The position numbers and the translations under genes were made by a program. From JACZYA01 sp965247455 (GTDB taxonomy: Bacteria; Acidobacteriota; Terriglobia; Acidiferrales; 2-02-FULL-67-57): DNA of 64,000 bases. Of this stretch, positions 7,538 through 17,423 are shown piece after piece. Within the stretch, counting starts at the first letter, position 1. Each line of letters opens with the position of its first letter. Below the pieces are notes generated by a model. It saw only the letters and a program-made list of their open reading frames with translations. It did no database searches and had not been told where the DNA came from. The DNA lies in contig CBDFHE010000012.1 of NCBI GenBank assembly GCA_965247455.1, positions 56,045 through 120,044 of the forward strand. The letters run 5' to 3'.

Positions 7538-8683
7538 CTAGTGCGCTGCCGCCTCGTAAATCTCCGCCCGCGGGTCGTCGCGGGTCAAACGGGCAAAATC
7601 CTTCAGCATTTCCTTCTGCCGCTCGTCCAGCACCTTGGGCAGGACGATGCGCACCTCAACGTACTGGTCGCCGCGCGTGCCGGTGCGGAGCGAGGCCGCG
7701 CCCTTCTCCCGCAGCCGGAAGCGCTGGCCCGACTGCGTTCCGGTCGGCACCTTCAACAGCGCGCGACCGTCAATGGTGGGCACCTCGATCCGCGCCCCCA
7801 AGGCTGCTTCGCTGACGGTGATGGGCACCACGGTGTAGATGTCGTCGCCGCGCCGCTCGAAGAACGGGTGCGGGCGCACCTGGGTGATGATGTAGAGGTC
7901 GCCGCTGGCTCCGCCGTAGATGCCGGCGTTGCCCTTGGCCGCCACCCGCACCCGCGAGCCGTCGCTGACTCCGGCGGGAATGTGCACCTCCAACCTCTGC
8001 GCTTGCGGCTGCCGCCCCTCGCCGTTGCAATGCCGGCAAATTGTGCGCAGCCGCCCCACGCCGCCGCACTGGGTGCAGGTGATGTTGAAGCGCATCGGGC
8101 CGGCTGCTTGCGTCACCTTGCCTTTGCCGCCGCAGGCCGCGCAGGGGGCCGGGCCGCCGCTGGTGCCCCGTCCGCGGCAGGCGGTGCAGGCTTCCTGGCG
8201 CGAAATCGTCAGCGTGCGTACCGCGCCGCCGATGGCCTCCCAGAAATCAATCTCCACCTGGTACTCCAGGTCGCTGCCGCGCTGCGGCCCAGGCGCGCCC
8301 TCCGCCGCGCCGCCGCCCCCAAAGCGCGTGAAGAAGTCGCTGAAGATGTCGCGGAAGCTGCCACCCTTGGGGGTGAACTCGGAGAAATCAAAGCCGCCGA
8401 AGTCGAAGCCGCCATAGCCGGCGCCGCCCGCCCCGGCGGCGGGCTGGAAGTGGTCGGAGTAGAAGCCGTGCTGGTCGTACATCTTCCTCTTCTTGGCGTC
8501 GCTCAGCACGTCGTAGGCTTCCTGTATTTGCTTGAAGCGCTCCTCGGCCGAGGTATCGCCCGGGTTGACGTCGGGGTGGAACTTGCGCGCCAGCCGCTTG
8601 TAGGCCTTGCGCACGTCTGCGGTCGAGGACCCGCGCTTCACCCCCAGCAGGTTGTAGTAGTCGCCTTTGGCTGCGGTTGCCAT
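7538..8683 (-). CDS. dnaJ: Chaperone protein DnaJ
   Basis: The Hsp40 co-chaperone that delivers substrates to DnaK and stimulates its ATPase. The 381 residues show the J domain with HPD (KFHPDVNPGD, near residue 36), a Gly/Phe-rich linker (residues 82-120), four zinc-binding CxxCxGxG-type repeats (CTACRGRG, CAACGGKG, CTQCGGVG, CRHCNGEG) and the two C-terminal beta domains. It is the middle gene of dnaK-dnaJ-hspR. The sequence just upstream of the ATG is an 8-bp tandem repeat with no recognisable ribosome binding site. Confidence 0.96.
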   Translation of the reverse strand: MATAAKGDYYNLLGVKRGSSTADVRKAYKRLARKFHPDVNPGDTSAEERFKQIQEAYDVLSDAKKRKMYDQHGFYSDHFQPAAGAGGAGYGGFDFGGFDFSEFTPKGGSFRDIFSDFFTRFGGGGAAEGAPGPQRGSDLEYQVEIDFWEAIGGAVRTLTISRQEACTACRGRGTSGGPAPCAACGGKGKVTQAAGPMRFNITCTQCGGVGRLRTICRHCNGEGRQPQAQRLEVHIPAGVSDGSRVRVAAKGNAGIYGGASGDLYIITQVRPHPFFERRGDDIYTVVPITVSEAALGARIEVPTIDGRALLKVPTGTQSGQRFRLREKGAASLRTGTRGDQYVEVRIVLPKVLDERQKEMLKDFARLTRDDPRAEIYEAAAH

Positions 8684-8690
8684 TTGGTCT

Positions 8691-8727
8691 ATTGGTTTAT
8701 CGGTTTATTGGTTAATCGGTTGATTGA
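8691..8727. repeat. 8-bp tandem repeat, second locus
   Basis: ATTGGTTT, ATCGGTTT, ATTGGTTA and ATCGGTTG are followed by ATTGA, and an imperfect unit precedes them next to the dnaJ start. The unit is the same as at 293-324. It occupies the position where the dnaJ ribosome binding site should be. Confidence 0.8.
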
Positions 8728-8821
8728 CCTGCCTCTCCGCTCGCGTGCTCTTCTTGCGTTCTTGTAAGTAGCGCATGCAGCCGTTGAGAAGCTCCACGCC
8801 GTTTTTCACTCGTCCTTGCGC

Positions 8822-10774
<1,953 letters not shown>

Positions 10775-10799
10775 TGCCTTTCCTCCTAATGCAATCCAG

Positions 10800-10822
10800 A
10801 ATTAGTGCCGAGCACTCAAATT
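10800..10822 (-). promoter_or_regulatory. HAIR-like operator in the dnaK leader
   Basis: AATTAGT-N7-ACTCAAA resembles the HspR target CTTGAGT-N7-ACTCAAG, with 6 of 7 matches on one side and 4 of 7 on the other. The core AGTGC-CGA-GCACT is a perfect small palindrome. It lies 26-48 bases before the dnaK start. The assignment rests on this match and on hspR being in the operon. Confidence 0.45.
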
Positions 10823-10896
10823 CTTACGAATCCACCTAACCTACTGAAAACGAACATGGTAACATTCATTCCGGCAAAATATATTAGTCGCTAATA

Positions 10897-10925
10897 ATTA
10901 TAGGATATGAGTGAGTCCTTGTCAA
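10897..10925 (-). promoter_or_regulatory. Consensus sigma-70 promoter of the dnaK operon
   Basis: The minus strand reads TTGACA (10925-10920), a 17-base spacer and TATAAT (10902-10897), a perfect match to the vegetative consensus. The start point would be near 10890, about 115 bases ahead of dnaK. This fits repressor control rather than a dedicated heat-shock sigma factor. Confidence 0.85.
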
Positions 10926-10989
10926 TACAGGATAGACACTGCGGCCAGGGAAGAAATTCTAGACGGACCACACGGGAATTTCAGTAAGC

Positions 10990-11667
10990 TCAGTAAACAA
11001 AAGGCAGCAGGCGCCAGGTGCGGCGGCGGTAGGCGTCGAACTCGGCGCCGAATTGCTCCCTTAGCAACTTCTCCTCCTGCCGGATGCGCGCCGCGGCGAA
11101 GACGACGCCCAGTGCCAGGGCAGGCAACACCAGCCAACTGCGAAAGACCAGCGGCAATCCCAGCATGACCAGAATCGCTCGCAAGTCGATGGGATGGCGG
11201 ATGACGCCGTAGATTCCGGTTTGCACCAGTTGATGGTCTTCCTGGATCGTCACGTAGCCGCTGTACTGTTTGCCCAGCGCCCGCAACGCCACCAGCGCCA
11301 GCGTGTTCCCCACTGTGTAGAGTGCCAAGCCGCTGTACCGCATGGTTTCCGACCCGGCAAAGGTCAGCAGACCCCGGCGATCCCCATAGGGAAGAAACCA
11401 ACCCAGGGAAAGCCCGATGACCATCAGCCCGGCCAGCAACCAGCGCTGGCGGCCCACCGGCTTCTTGCCTTTCCGAAATACCTTCACTTCCACCCATCCC
11501 GCCAGCACGGGAACAACACCTAGAAGAACCACCGCCAGCAGGCCGACGCGTGCCGGGTGCGCGAAGAACCCGCGCCAATCGTCCCACCCCCAGCCGGTCA
11601 GGATCAGACCCACGCCGAGCACAACCCACGCCAGCAGCCCCAGCGTTGCCTTTGTTCCTTTCTCCAT
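10990..11667 (-). CDS. Isoprenylcysteine methyltransferase-like membrane protein
   Basis: A 225-residue integral membrane protein with about five to six hydrophobic segments. The C-terminal part carries the signature of the isoprenylcysteine carboxyl methyltransferase / phospholipid methyltransferase superfamily: LVQTGIYGVIRHPIDLRAIL, followed by RIRQEEKLLREQFGAEFDAY. These residues form the S-adenosylmethionine and substrate cavity in that family. The substrate in bacteria is generally unknown. The gene is divergent from the TSUP transporter gene, and the shared region contains several GTTAA-type inverted repeats that may be an operator. Confidence 0.75.
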   Translation of the reverse strand: MEKGTKATLGLLAWVVLGVGLILTGWGWDDWRGFFAHPARVGLLAVVLLGVVPVLAGWVEVKVFRKGKKPVGRQRWLLAGLMVIGLSLGWFLPYGDRRGLLTFAGSETMRYSGLALYTVGNTLALVALRALGKQYSGYVTIQEDHQLVQTGIYGVIRHPIDLRAILVMLGLPLVFRSWLVLPALALGVVFAAARIRQEEKLLREQFGAEFDAYRRRTWRLLPFVY

Positions 11668-11683
11668 TGTTCCCGTTCCGTCA

Positions 11684-11725
11684 ATAGTTAATCTACGTTA
11701 ACTATAAAACTTAACCACAGTTAAT
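11684..11725. promoter_or_regulatory. Operator-like inverted repeats between divergent genes
   Basis: ATAGTTAA-N6-TTAACTAT (11684-11705) is a perfect 8-bp inverted repeat, followed at about 11711-11724 by TTAAC-CACA-GTTAA. Four GTTAA half-sites therefore lie within about 40 bp, just upstream of the methyltransferase-like gene (start 11667) and about 100 bp before the TSUP gene. The regulator is not visible in the window. Confidence 0.55.
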
Positions 11726-11821
11726 CATCACGTGTCAAGCCCTTTTGTGTCTTTCGCGCCTATCGCGTGCTCCGCGGAAATCTGCGGCCGCCATCTCCGT
11801 GGTATGCTTTTATGTCTGACT

Positions 11822-12580
11822 ATGCTCCCTACGCAACCCGAACTGCTGGCCCTGTTGCTGGCACTGGTGTTCCTGGTGGCCATCGCCTACTCCTCGGTCG
11901 GTCACGGCGGTGCTTCGGGCTACCTGGCCGTGCTGAGCTTCTTTGGTCTGGCACCAGCGGCCATGGCGCCCAGCGCGCTGTGCCTCAACTTGTTAGTGGC
12001 GGGCCTCGCGTTCGCCGCCTACCTACGCGGCGGCCACTTCGCCTTCCGGCTGCTCTGGCCCTTTCTGCTCACCTCTATTCCCTTCGCTTTCCTCGGTGGC
12101 CTGACCGGGGTTTCGCCCCAACTCTACATGGGCTTGCTCGCCGCGGTACTGGTGTTTGCCGCCTTCCGCTTGCTGGTGGTCGTCCCGCCCAAGCACGAGG
12201 AACACTTCCTCCAGCCGCCGCCCCTCAAGGTAGCGCTGCCGGTAGGCGCCGGCATCGGCTTTGTTTCCGGGATGATCGGCGTGGGCGGGGGAATCTTCCT
12301 GAGCCCGCTGCTGATCCTGCTCCGCTGGGCCGACGTCAAGCGCACCGCCGCCGCCTCAGCGGCTTTCATCTGGATCAACTCCGCCGCCGGACTCTACGGC
12401 CACCTGGTGCACAAGTCAGTGGACTGGTCGGGGCTGGTGTGGCTGGTAGGAGTAGCTTTCGCCGGCGGGCTGATCGGCTCCTATCTGGGCGCGCGCCGCT
12501 TCCGGGGCCTTTGGCTCCGCCGCCTGCTGGGCGCGGTGCTGCTGATCGCCACCGTCAAGCTCCTCCGCACCGCGCTCTGA
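11822..12580 (+). CDS. TSUP (TauE/SafE) family membrane transporter
   Basis: A probable sulfite/sulfonate or other anion exporter in the inner membrane. About 252 residues contain roughly eight hydrophobic helices. The two family repeats are visible: SSVGHGGASGYLAVLSFFGL in the first half and GMIGVGGGIFLSPLLILL in the second. The start is uncertain: ATGs at 11804 and 11822 are in frame and neither has a good ribosome binding site; I chose 11822 because it begins just before the first membrane helix. The substrate cannot be deduced. Confidence 0.82.
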   Translation: MLPTQPELLALLLALVFLVAIAYSSVGHGGASGYLAVLSFFGLAPAAMAPSALCLNLLVAGLAFAAYLRGGHFAFRLLWPFLLTSIPFAFLGGLTGVSPQLYMGLLAAVLVFAAFRLLVVVPPKHEEHFLQPPPLKVALPVGAGIGFVSGMIGVGGGIFLSPLLILLRWADVKRTAAASAAFIWINSAAGLYGHLVHKSVDWSGLVWLVGVAFAGGLIGSYLGARRFRGLWLRRLLGAVLLIATVKLLRTAL

Positions 12581-12658
12581 ACCACAGCACCCTTTCCCTC
12601 CACGAGGAGAAGGCTCTACAATACAATATGAGGTATTCGATTTAGCGGCAGACCGGGA

Positions 12659-13234
12659 ATGCAGACACTAGAGGAATACGTCGAGCGCGCGAACGTAGCC
12701 CATGGGCACACCTGCGCCGGGCAGATACTGGGAATCCGGCTGGCGCTGCTCGGTCTGCGAGAACTCGGCATCGACGACCCCATCAAAGAGCGCAAGCGGC
12801 TGGTCACCATCGTCGAAATCGACCGCTGCGCCACCGACGCCGTCCAACTCGTCACCGGCTGCCGGTTGGGCAAGCGCGCGCTCAAGTTCAAAGACTTCGG
12901 CAAGGTGGCCGCGACCTTCATGGACCTGAAGACCGGCCGCGCCATCCGCATCGTGGCCCGCGAGGAATCAAAACAGAAAGCCCGCCAGATGTTCCCCGGC
13001 CTGGAAAAGGAAGAAGGCCAGCGCCGCGCCTACCGGCAACTCCCCGACGACGACCTCTTCACCCGCCAGTGGGTGCGGGTCGCGCTGTCGGAAGAAGACA
13101 TGCCCGGCTACCGCGCGCCGCGCGTGGTCTGCGCTCAGTGCGGCGAGGGCATCAACTTCAAACGGGAAGTGCAGCGCGACGGTCGCCTGCTCTGCCGCGC
13201 CTGCGCCGGCGAGCGCTACTACGAACCTCTCTAG
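12659..13234 (+). CDS. FmdE family protein with C-terminal zinc ribbon
   Basis: 191 residues of the formylmethanofuran dehydrogenase subunit E family. The N-terminal domain has the hallmark HGHTCAGQILGIRLA and the RCATDAVQLVTGCRLGKR segment, with Cys and His that bind metal. The C-terminus carries a treble-clef zinc ribbon, CAQCGEGI followed by CRACAGERYY. In methanogens FmdE is an accessory subunit, but bacteria without methanofuran also carry stand-alone FmdE proteins of unknown role, sometimes near molybdenum-enzyme genes. No such enzyme gene is nearby, so the function here is open. Confidence 0.85.
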   Translation: MQTLEEYVERANVAHGHTCAGQILGIRLALLGLRELGIDDPIKERKRLVTIVEIDRCATDAVQLVTGCRLGKRALKFKDFGKVAATFMDLKTGRAIRIVAREESKQKARQMFPGLEKEEGQRRAYRQLPDDDLFTRQWVRVALSEEDMPGYRAPRVVCAQCGEGINFKREVQRDGRLLCRACAGERYYEPL

Positions 13235-13269
13235 CCCTATGCCCCCCTAGGTGTCGAGGAATATCCCAG

Positions 13270-13463
13270 CGATGTCATTTTGAGCGAAGCCTGCCTACGG
13301 TAGGCAGGCAAAGAATCCCAGCGCCTCCCTGTCATTCCGAGCTTACCTGCCTGCGCCTGCCTGCGGTAGGCGGGGCAGGCGGGCGAGGAATCTGCTTTCG
13401 TCAGAGTCAACTGCCAAGCAGATTCCTCGTCGTCCGCCCGAGGCGGACTCCTCGGAATGACAA
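13270..13463. repeat. Long inverted repeat with nested CCTGCC palindromes
   Basis: GTCATTCCGAG (13331-13341) and CTCGGAATGAC (13451-13461) bound a region in which GAGGAATCTGCTT also pairs with AAGCAGATTCCTC, giving an imperfect 130-bp palindrome. CCTGCCTACGGTAGGCAGG lies at 13290-13308, and another diverged copy is at 13346-13383. The 13235-13488 gap contains no gene. Confidence 0.75.
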
Positions 13464-13488
13464 ATTCAGGAAGCTCCTCACTGCCCTT

Positions 13489-14466
13489 CTAGCCTCGGCG
13501 GAAGTGATCCCAGCCGCGCGCTTCCAGTCGCCTCCTGTGCCCGTGCTCGACCAAAACCACTCCGCGTTCCTTGGTCGTCTCCCCGATTCGCGTCAACGGC
13601 ACCCCTGCCAACCGCTTGGGCAAGCGGGCGGCTTTGGTCGCGGGCAGCGTGAAGAGCAGCTCGTAGTCCTCGCCACCGTGCAGGGCAAGATCGAGCCCGG
13701 TGATCCGGAAGCGCCGCGCCAGTTGGCCGGGCAGCTTCGCCGTCGGGATGCGCTCGGCGTAGAGGCGCGCGCCCACCCCGCTGGCTTCGCACAAATGATG
13801 CAGGTCGGTGGAAAGCCCGTCGCTCAAGTCGATCAGGGCGGAGGCACCGCGTCGCACCAGCGCCTCGGCCAGCTTGAGGCGCGGCTGAGGATAGAAGTGC
13901 GCCCGCAGCGCGCGCTGCACCGACAGAGCTTTCGACCCAAGCCGCGCGCGCGCACACAAAGCGCCCAACGCCGATGTTCCCAGCCGCCCGCTGACAAAGA
14001 TCACCTGACCGGGCCGCGCTCCCGAGCGCAGCAGCGCCCGTCCACGCCGCACCTCGCCCATCACCTGCACGTCAGCCACAAGCTGTGCAGCGGAGGAGAA
14101 ATCGCCCCCGGCAACCTGCACCCGGTGGCGACGCGCCAGGGCGGCCACGCCGGCAAAGAATTCTTTCACCCAGCTTGACGACGTCGCTGCCGGCACCGCC
14201 AGCGCCACCAGGGCATAGCGGGGACGGGCGGCCATGGCGGCGATGTCGCTCAGCGAGCGCGCCAGCGCTTTCCAACCGACGGCACGGGCCGGCTGCGCCT
14301 GGCGGAGGAAGTGGACATTCTCGACTAGCAGGTCGCTGGTCACCACCCAATCGCACCCGGGCCTGCTGCGGAGCACAGCGGCGTCGTCGCCGATGCCCAC
14401 GCGCACCCTGCCCCCGGAGGGAAAGCGCCCTTGCAAGAAGCGAACTAAGTCGGCTTCGCTGCGCAT
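13489..14466 (-). CDS. thiL: Thiamine-monophosphate kinase
   Basis: Phosphorylates thiamine monophosphate to thiamine pyrophosphate, the last step of the pathway. The 325 residues fit the family. Signatures are VGIGDDAAVL (Mg-ATP binding) at the N-terminus, a TSDLLVENVHF segment, AGGDFSS, and DLSDGLSTDLHHL with HGGEDYELLF in the C-terminal half, as expected for the PurM-like ATPase fold. It stands alone on the minus strand between a repeat block and the M23 peptidase gene. No TPP riboswitch is evident upstream. thiD lies 35 kb away. Confidence 0.95.
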   Translation of the reverse strand: MRSEADLVRFLQGRFPSGGRVRVGIGDDAAVLRSRPGCDWVVTSDLLVENVHFLRQAQPARAVGWKALARSLSDIAAMAARPRYALVALAVPAATSSSWVKEFFAGVAALARRHRVQVAGGDFSSAAQLVADVQVMGEVRRGRALLRSGARPGQVIFVSGRLGTSALGALCARARLGSKALSVQRALRAHFYPQPRLKLAEALVRRGASALIDLSDGLSTDLHHLCEASGVGARLYAERIPTAKLPGQLARRFRITGLDLALHGGEDYELLFTLPATKAARLPKRLAGVPLTRIGETTKERGVVLVEHGHRRRLEARGWDHFRRG

Positions 14467-14658
14467 AGGGAGGATTCTACCCCCAGGGACAAGAAACCGT
14501 GTAAAGACTTAGTTTTCCCTTGACGATGTCCAATAAGATAGGGTAAGTAGGGCCTGCACGCCAATTACCCTGCATCGGGTTTCTTAGTCGGTCGGAAGTT
14601 GGAAGTAGGGCCTACGCGGTTTGGGTAAGGGGGAGGGGGTCCCGAGACCACACAAGCG

Positions 14659-15585
14659 ATGCAGAAGCGTTTCTACACGCTGGTTTTTGCTCACGATGCC
14701 AGCGGACGCGTCCGCAAGCTTCCGCTGCCGGGCTATGCCGTCCACCTCATCCTGCTGGCTGCGCTGGTGGGGGCCGGCGTGCTGGTGGTGGGCGTGGCTT
14801 CCTACCTTCACCTGCTCCTCACTGTGCGCGACTATCAGCAGGTGCGCACCGAGCGCGAGCAACTCCGCCAGCAGAATCAAAGTTTGCAGGCCGCCGTCGC
14901 CACCACCCAACAGCGCCTCACCAGCCTGGAATCGCTGGCCGGCGAAGTGGCCGCCAGCTTCGACCTGCTGCGGCTGCGCCAGACCTCCTTCGGCACGCTG
15001 GAGAGCGCCGGCATCCGGCAGGCGCCCTCCGCCCAGTACCGCGACAGCTTGGCTCGCTTCCGCTACCTGCGCCGCCACGCCGGCGCCGTCAAGCTCTATG
15101 CCAGCGGGGTCCGGCCGCTGCCCGGCCGTGACCTAACCCAACTGGCCTACACCCCGTCGCTGTGGCCGGTGCGGGGGCGACTCAACTCCAGCTTCGGCCA
15201 GCGCATTGACCCTTTCAACGGCGAAGGCGCCCGACACTTCGGCGTGGACATTTCCGGCCGCTACGGAGAGGCGATTCGGGTGGCGGCTGATGGTTTTGTG
15301 CTGGCGGCAGGCGAGCGCTCCGGCTACGGTCGCACCGTCATTATCGATCACGGCGGCGGGATCACCACCTTGTACGGCCACCTTTCCGCCCTCCGCGCCC
15401 ACTTGGGCCAGGCGGTGCAGCGCGGCGATATCATCGGCTATCTGGGCAACGACGGCCGCGCCACCGCGCCCCACCTGCACTACGAAGTCCGCTTCAACAA
15501 TGCTCCCCTAAATCCCTGGCGCTTCCTGCGCCGCGGCGATATCTACACCGCTTCCCTGCACGCCGCCGGCGGCGGCTCCGACTGA
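14659..15585 (+). CDS. M23 family metallopeptidase (envelope-associated)
   Basis: A 308-residue protein with an N-terminal membrane anchor (residues about 25-48), a coiled-coil region (residues 55-95) and a C-terminal LytM/M23 domain. The zinc site is intact: HFGVDIS supplies His and Asp, and HLHYEVRFN supplies the third His. The fold would cut peptidoglycan cross-bridges. The coiled coil followed by M23 resembles division-associated hydrolases and their activators. The ATG is chosen as the first codon giving the anchor; the ribosome binding site is weak. It is followed 10 bases later by the CapA-like gene. Confidence 0.9.
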   Translation: MQKRFYTLVFAHDASGRVRKLPLPGYAVHLILLAALVGAGVLVVGVASYLHLLLTVRDYQQVRTEREQLRQQNQSLQAAVATTQQRLTSLESLAGEVAASFDLLRLRQTSFGTLESAGIRQAPSAQYRDSLARFRYLRRHAGAVKLYASGVRPLPGRDLTQLAYTPSLWPVRGRLNSSFGQRIDPFNGEGARHFGVDISGRYGEAIRVAADGFVLAAGERSGYGRTVIIDHGGGITTLYGHLSALRAHLGQAVQRGDIIGYLGNDGRATAPHLHYEVRFNNAPLNPWRFLRRGDIYTASLHAAGGGSD

Positions 15586-15595
15586 AATCGGTATC

Positions 15596-16717
15596 ATGCA
15601 GCGGTTGAGCCTGCTCGCTCGCTATTCCTGTGCGCAGCTCCCTGCCACTACCATTCCCGGGTGCGTCTTCTGGGTCGCCCTGGTAACTGCTTCTTTCCCT
15701 GCGCTGTCATTGGCGGGAAACCCGCAGCCAGCGCCGGAAGCCCCGGCGCCGGTGGTCCGCATCGCCTTCGTGGGTGATATCCTGCTCGAAGCATCTTGGC
15801 AGCAACAGCCCCTCCCACCCTCTCAGATGTTTGAAGACGTGCGCGCCTTTCTGGCCGAGTTCGATCTGGTCGTCGGAAACCTGGAAGAGCCGCTCACCAA
15901 TTGGCCCACGCGCACGCCCCACAAAAACCCCGCCATGGTGGCGGCCGGCCGGGACTTCATTTTCCGAGCCACCTCGCCTGAGGCTGCTCGGGCGCTCCGC
16001 TCGGCGGGAATCCGGGTGGCGGCGCTCGCCAACAACCACACCATGGACTACACCGAACGCGGCCTGCTGGACACCATCGAGCAATTAACCGCAGCGGGCG
16101 TTGTCCCGGTGGGCGCCGGCGAGAACTTGCGAAAAGCCGAACAGGTGCAGGTGGTGGAGCTGCGCGGCCTGCGCATCGGGTTTCTTTCCTTCAGTGACGT
16201 GGTTCCCCGCTACTATTGGGCGGAAGGGGACCGGCCCGGCATCGCTTCCAGCAAATACATCGGGCGCGTGCGAGCCGCGATTGCGCGCGCGCGACCGCAG
16301 GTGGACGCGCTGGCGATAATTTTTCATTGGGGAGAGATGTTCACGAGCGAGCCTTCGCCCCGACAACGCGAGTTGGCCCAAGCGGCGCAACGTGCCGGTG
16401 CTGACCTGATTCTGGGCGCGCATCCCCATGTGCTGCAGGGCGTGGGCTGTCTCGGTCCGGCGCCGGTGGTGTACTCGGCGGGCAACTTTGTTTTCGCCAC
16501 CCGAAACCCGGCGGCGCGACGTTCGGCGATTTTCGAGATTCGGATTTCCCGCGAAAAAATTGAGCCCGTCCGGGTGGTTCCCGTGCTGTTGGATTCCCAG
16601 GGAAGACCTCATCTGGCAGCAGGAGAATCAGTCCGTCGCATCTTGACCGAAATGGAGCAGCTTTCCTCCCAACAGGGCGCCCGGTTCATCAACCATACAG
16701 CTACTTGTTCTCCCTGA
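15596..16717 (+). CDS. CapA/PGA-capsule family metallophosphatase-like protein
   Basis: 373 residues with an N-terminal hydrophobic stretch that looks like a signal peptide (residues about 20-41), then a metallophosphoesterase-like domain of the CapA family. Family landmarks in order are FVGDILLE, VVGNLEEPL, ALANNHTMDY, IIFHWGEMF and GAHPHVLQG, which give the Asp, Asn and His metal ligands. Members are linked to poly-gamma-glutamate capsule production, but many act in unknown envelope processes. No pgs capsule genes are present, so the biological role is not established. It follows the M23 gene by 10 bases. Confidence 0.85.
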   Translation: MQRLSLLARYSCAQLPATTIPGCVFWVALVTASFPALSLAGNPQPAPEAPAPVVRIAFVGDILLEASWQQQPLPPSQMFEDVRAFLAEFDLVVGNLEEPLTNWPTRTPHKNPAMVAAGRDFIFRATSPEAARALRSAGIRVAALANNHTMDYTERGLLDTIEQLTAAGVVPVGAGENLRKAEQVQVVELRGLRIGFLSFSDVVPRYYWAEGDRPGIASSKYIGRVRAAIARARPQVDALAIIFHWGEMFTSEPSPRQRELAQAAQRAGADLILGAHPHVLQGVGCLGPAPVVYSAGNFVFATRNPAARRSAIFEIRISREKIEPVRVVPVLLDSQGRPHLAAGESVRRILTEMEQLSSQQGARFINHTATCSP

Positions 16718-16938
16718 AACCCGCCCAGAAAGCCTTGCGCGGCGTCCAGTTCTCCGTTTCTGGGGGTGTGTGGGAGATGTGTAGAAAACGCAAGAAAGCT
16801 GCCCCAGCCAAGCGGGGGGCGCTGGAAAAAGGCGGGTAATCTGCTGTGATAAAATAATTTGCCCTGGCCCTTGCAATTAGCTTGCCGCTATGCTAGCTTT
16901 TTGCGATTGTGGAGCCCCGGCCAGAGACGCGGGGGCGG

Positions 16939-17014
16939 GCTGGCGTAGCTCAGCTGGTAGAGCATCTGATTTGTAATCAGAGGGTCGGGGGTTCGATTCC
17001 CTTCGCCAGCTCCA
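16939..17014 (+). tRNA. tRNA-Thr (anticodon TGT)
   Basis: A complete cloverleaf with GCTGGCG pairing CGCCAGC, loop TTTGTAA in the anticodon stem, GGTTCGATTCC T-arm and encoded CCA. It is the first of the Thr-Tyr-Gly-Thr set ahead of tuf, the same order as thrU-tyrU-glyT-thrT-tufB in E. coli. The 16718-16938 gap upstream contains no gene. Confidence 0.97.
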
Positions 17015-17188
17015 CAGGACCGCGCGGGACGGTTGAGTTTCGGTTGCAGCAGCGGATTGTTCGAGTCCATCAGAAGCTTCGGGGAGTTCTGTATCGAGTC
17101 TCTCGAAGTTTACACGATTCCGACAAGCCGAGGCATTTCCTGCCCGTCTTCCAAGAAGGGGTTCTGCGAGCCAAGGGTTCGCGCGTGT

Positions 17189-17277
17189 GGACGGGTGGCC
17201 GAGTGGCTAAAGGCAGCAGACTGTAAATCTGCCGCCCCTTGCGGGCTACGGAGGTTCGAATCCTCCCCCGTCCACCA
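17189..17277 (+). tRNA. tRNA-Tyr (anticodon GTA)
   Basis: A class II tRNA with a long variable arm. GGACGGG pairs with CCCGTCC, the anticodon loop is CTGTAAA, and CCA is encoded. The 89-base length is normal for tRNA-Tyr. Confidence 0.97.
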
Positions 17278-17348
17278 GCCTTTCCCGGCCGGGCGCGGTC
17301 GTGCTCGAAAGGCGGGAGCGGAGTCGGGCGCAAGCGTGAGAACTTCAG

Positions 17349-17423
17349 GCGGGAGTAACTCAGCGGTAGAGTCTCGGCCTTCCAAGCCGATGGTCGCGGG
17401 TTCGAATCCCGTCTCCCGCTCCA
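17349..17423 (+). tRNA. tRNA-Gly (anticodon TCC)
   Basis: Acceptor stem GCGGGAG/CTCCCGC, anticodon loop CTTCCAA, encoded CCA. The final A at 17423 is also the first base of the GIY-YIG gene start codon. A copy of its last 32 bases recurs 3' of that gene, split by a palindrome. Confidence 0.97.

Noticed and set aside
10800..10835. CIRCE element (HrcA target) upstream of dnaK
   Set aside because: AGCACTC matches one CIRCE half, but the second half GAGTGCT is missing at the required 9-base spacing. The HAIR reading fits better because hspR is in the operon.
14510..14560. Promoter TTGACG ahead of the M23 peptidase gene
   Set aside because: The only good -10-like hexamer (TAAGAT) is 8 bases away, far too close, and the hexamer at 17 bases (GTAAGT) is poor.
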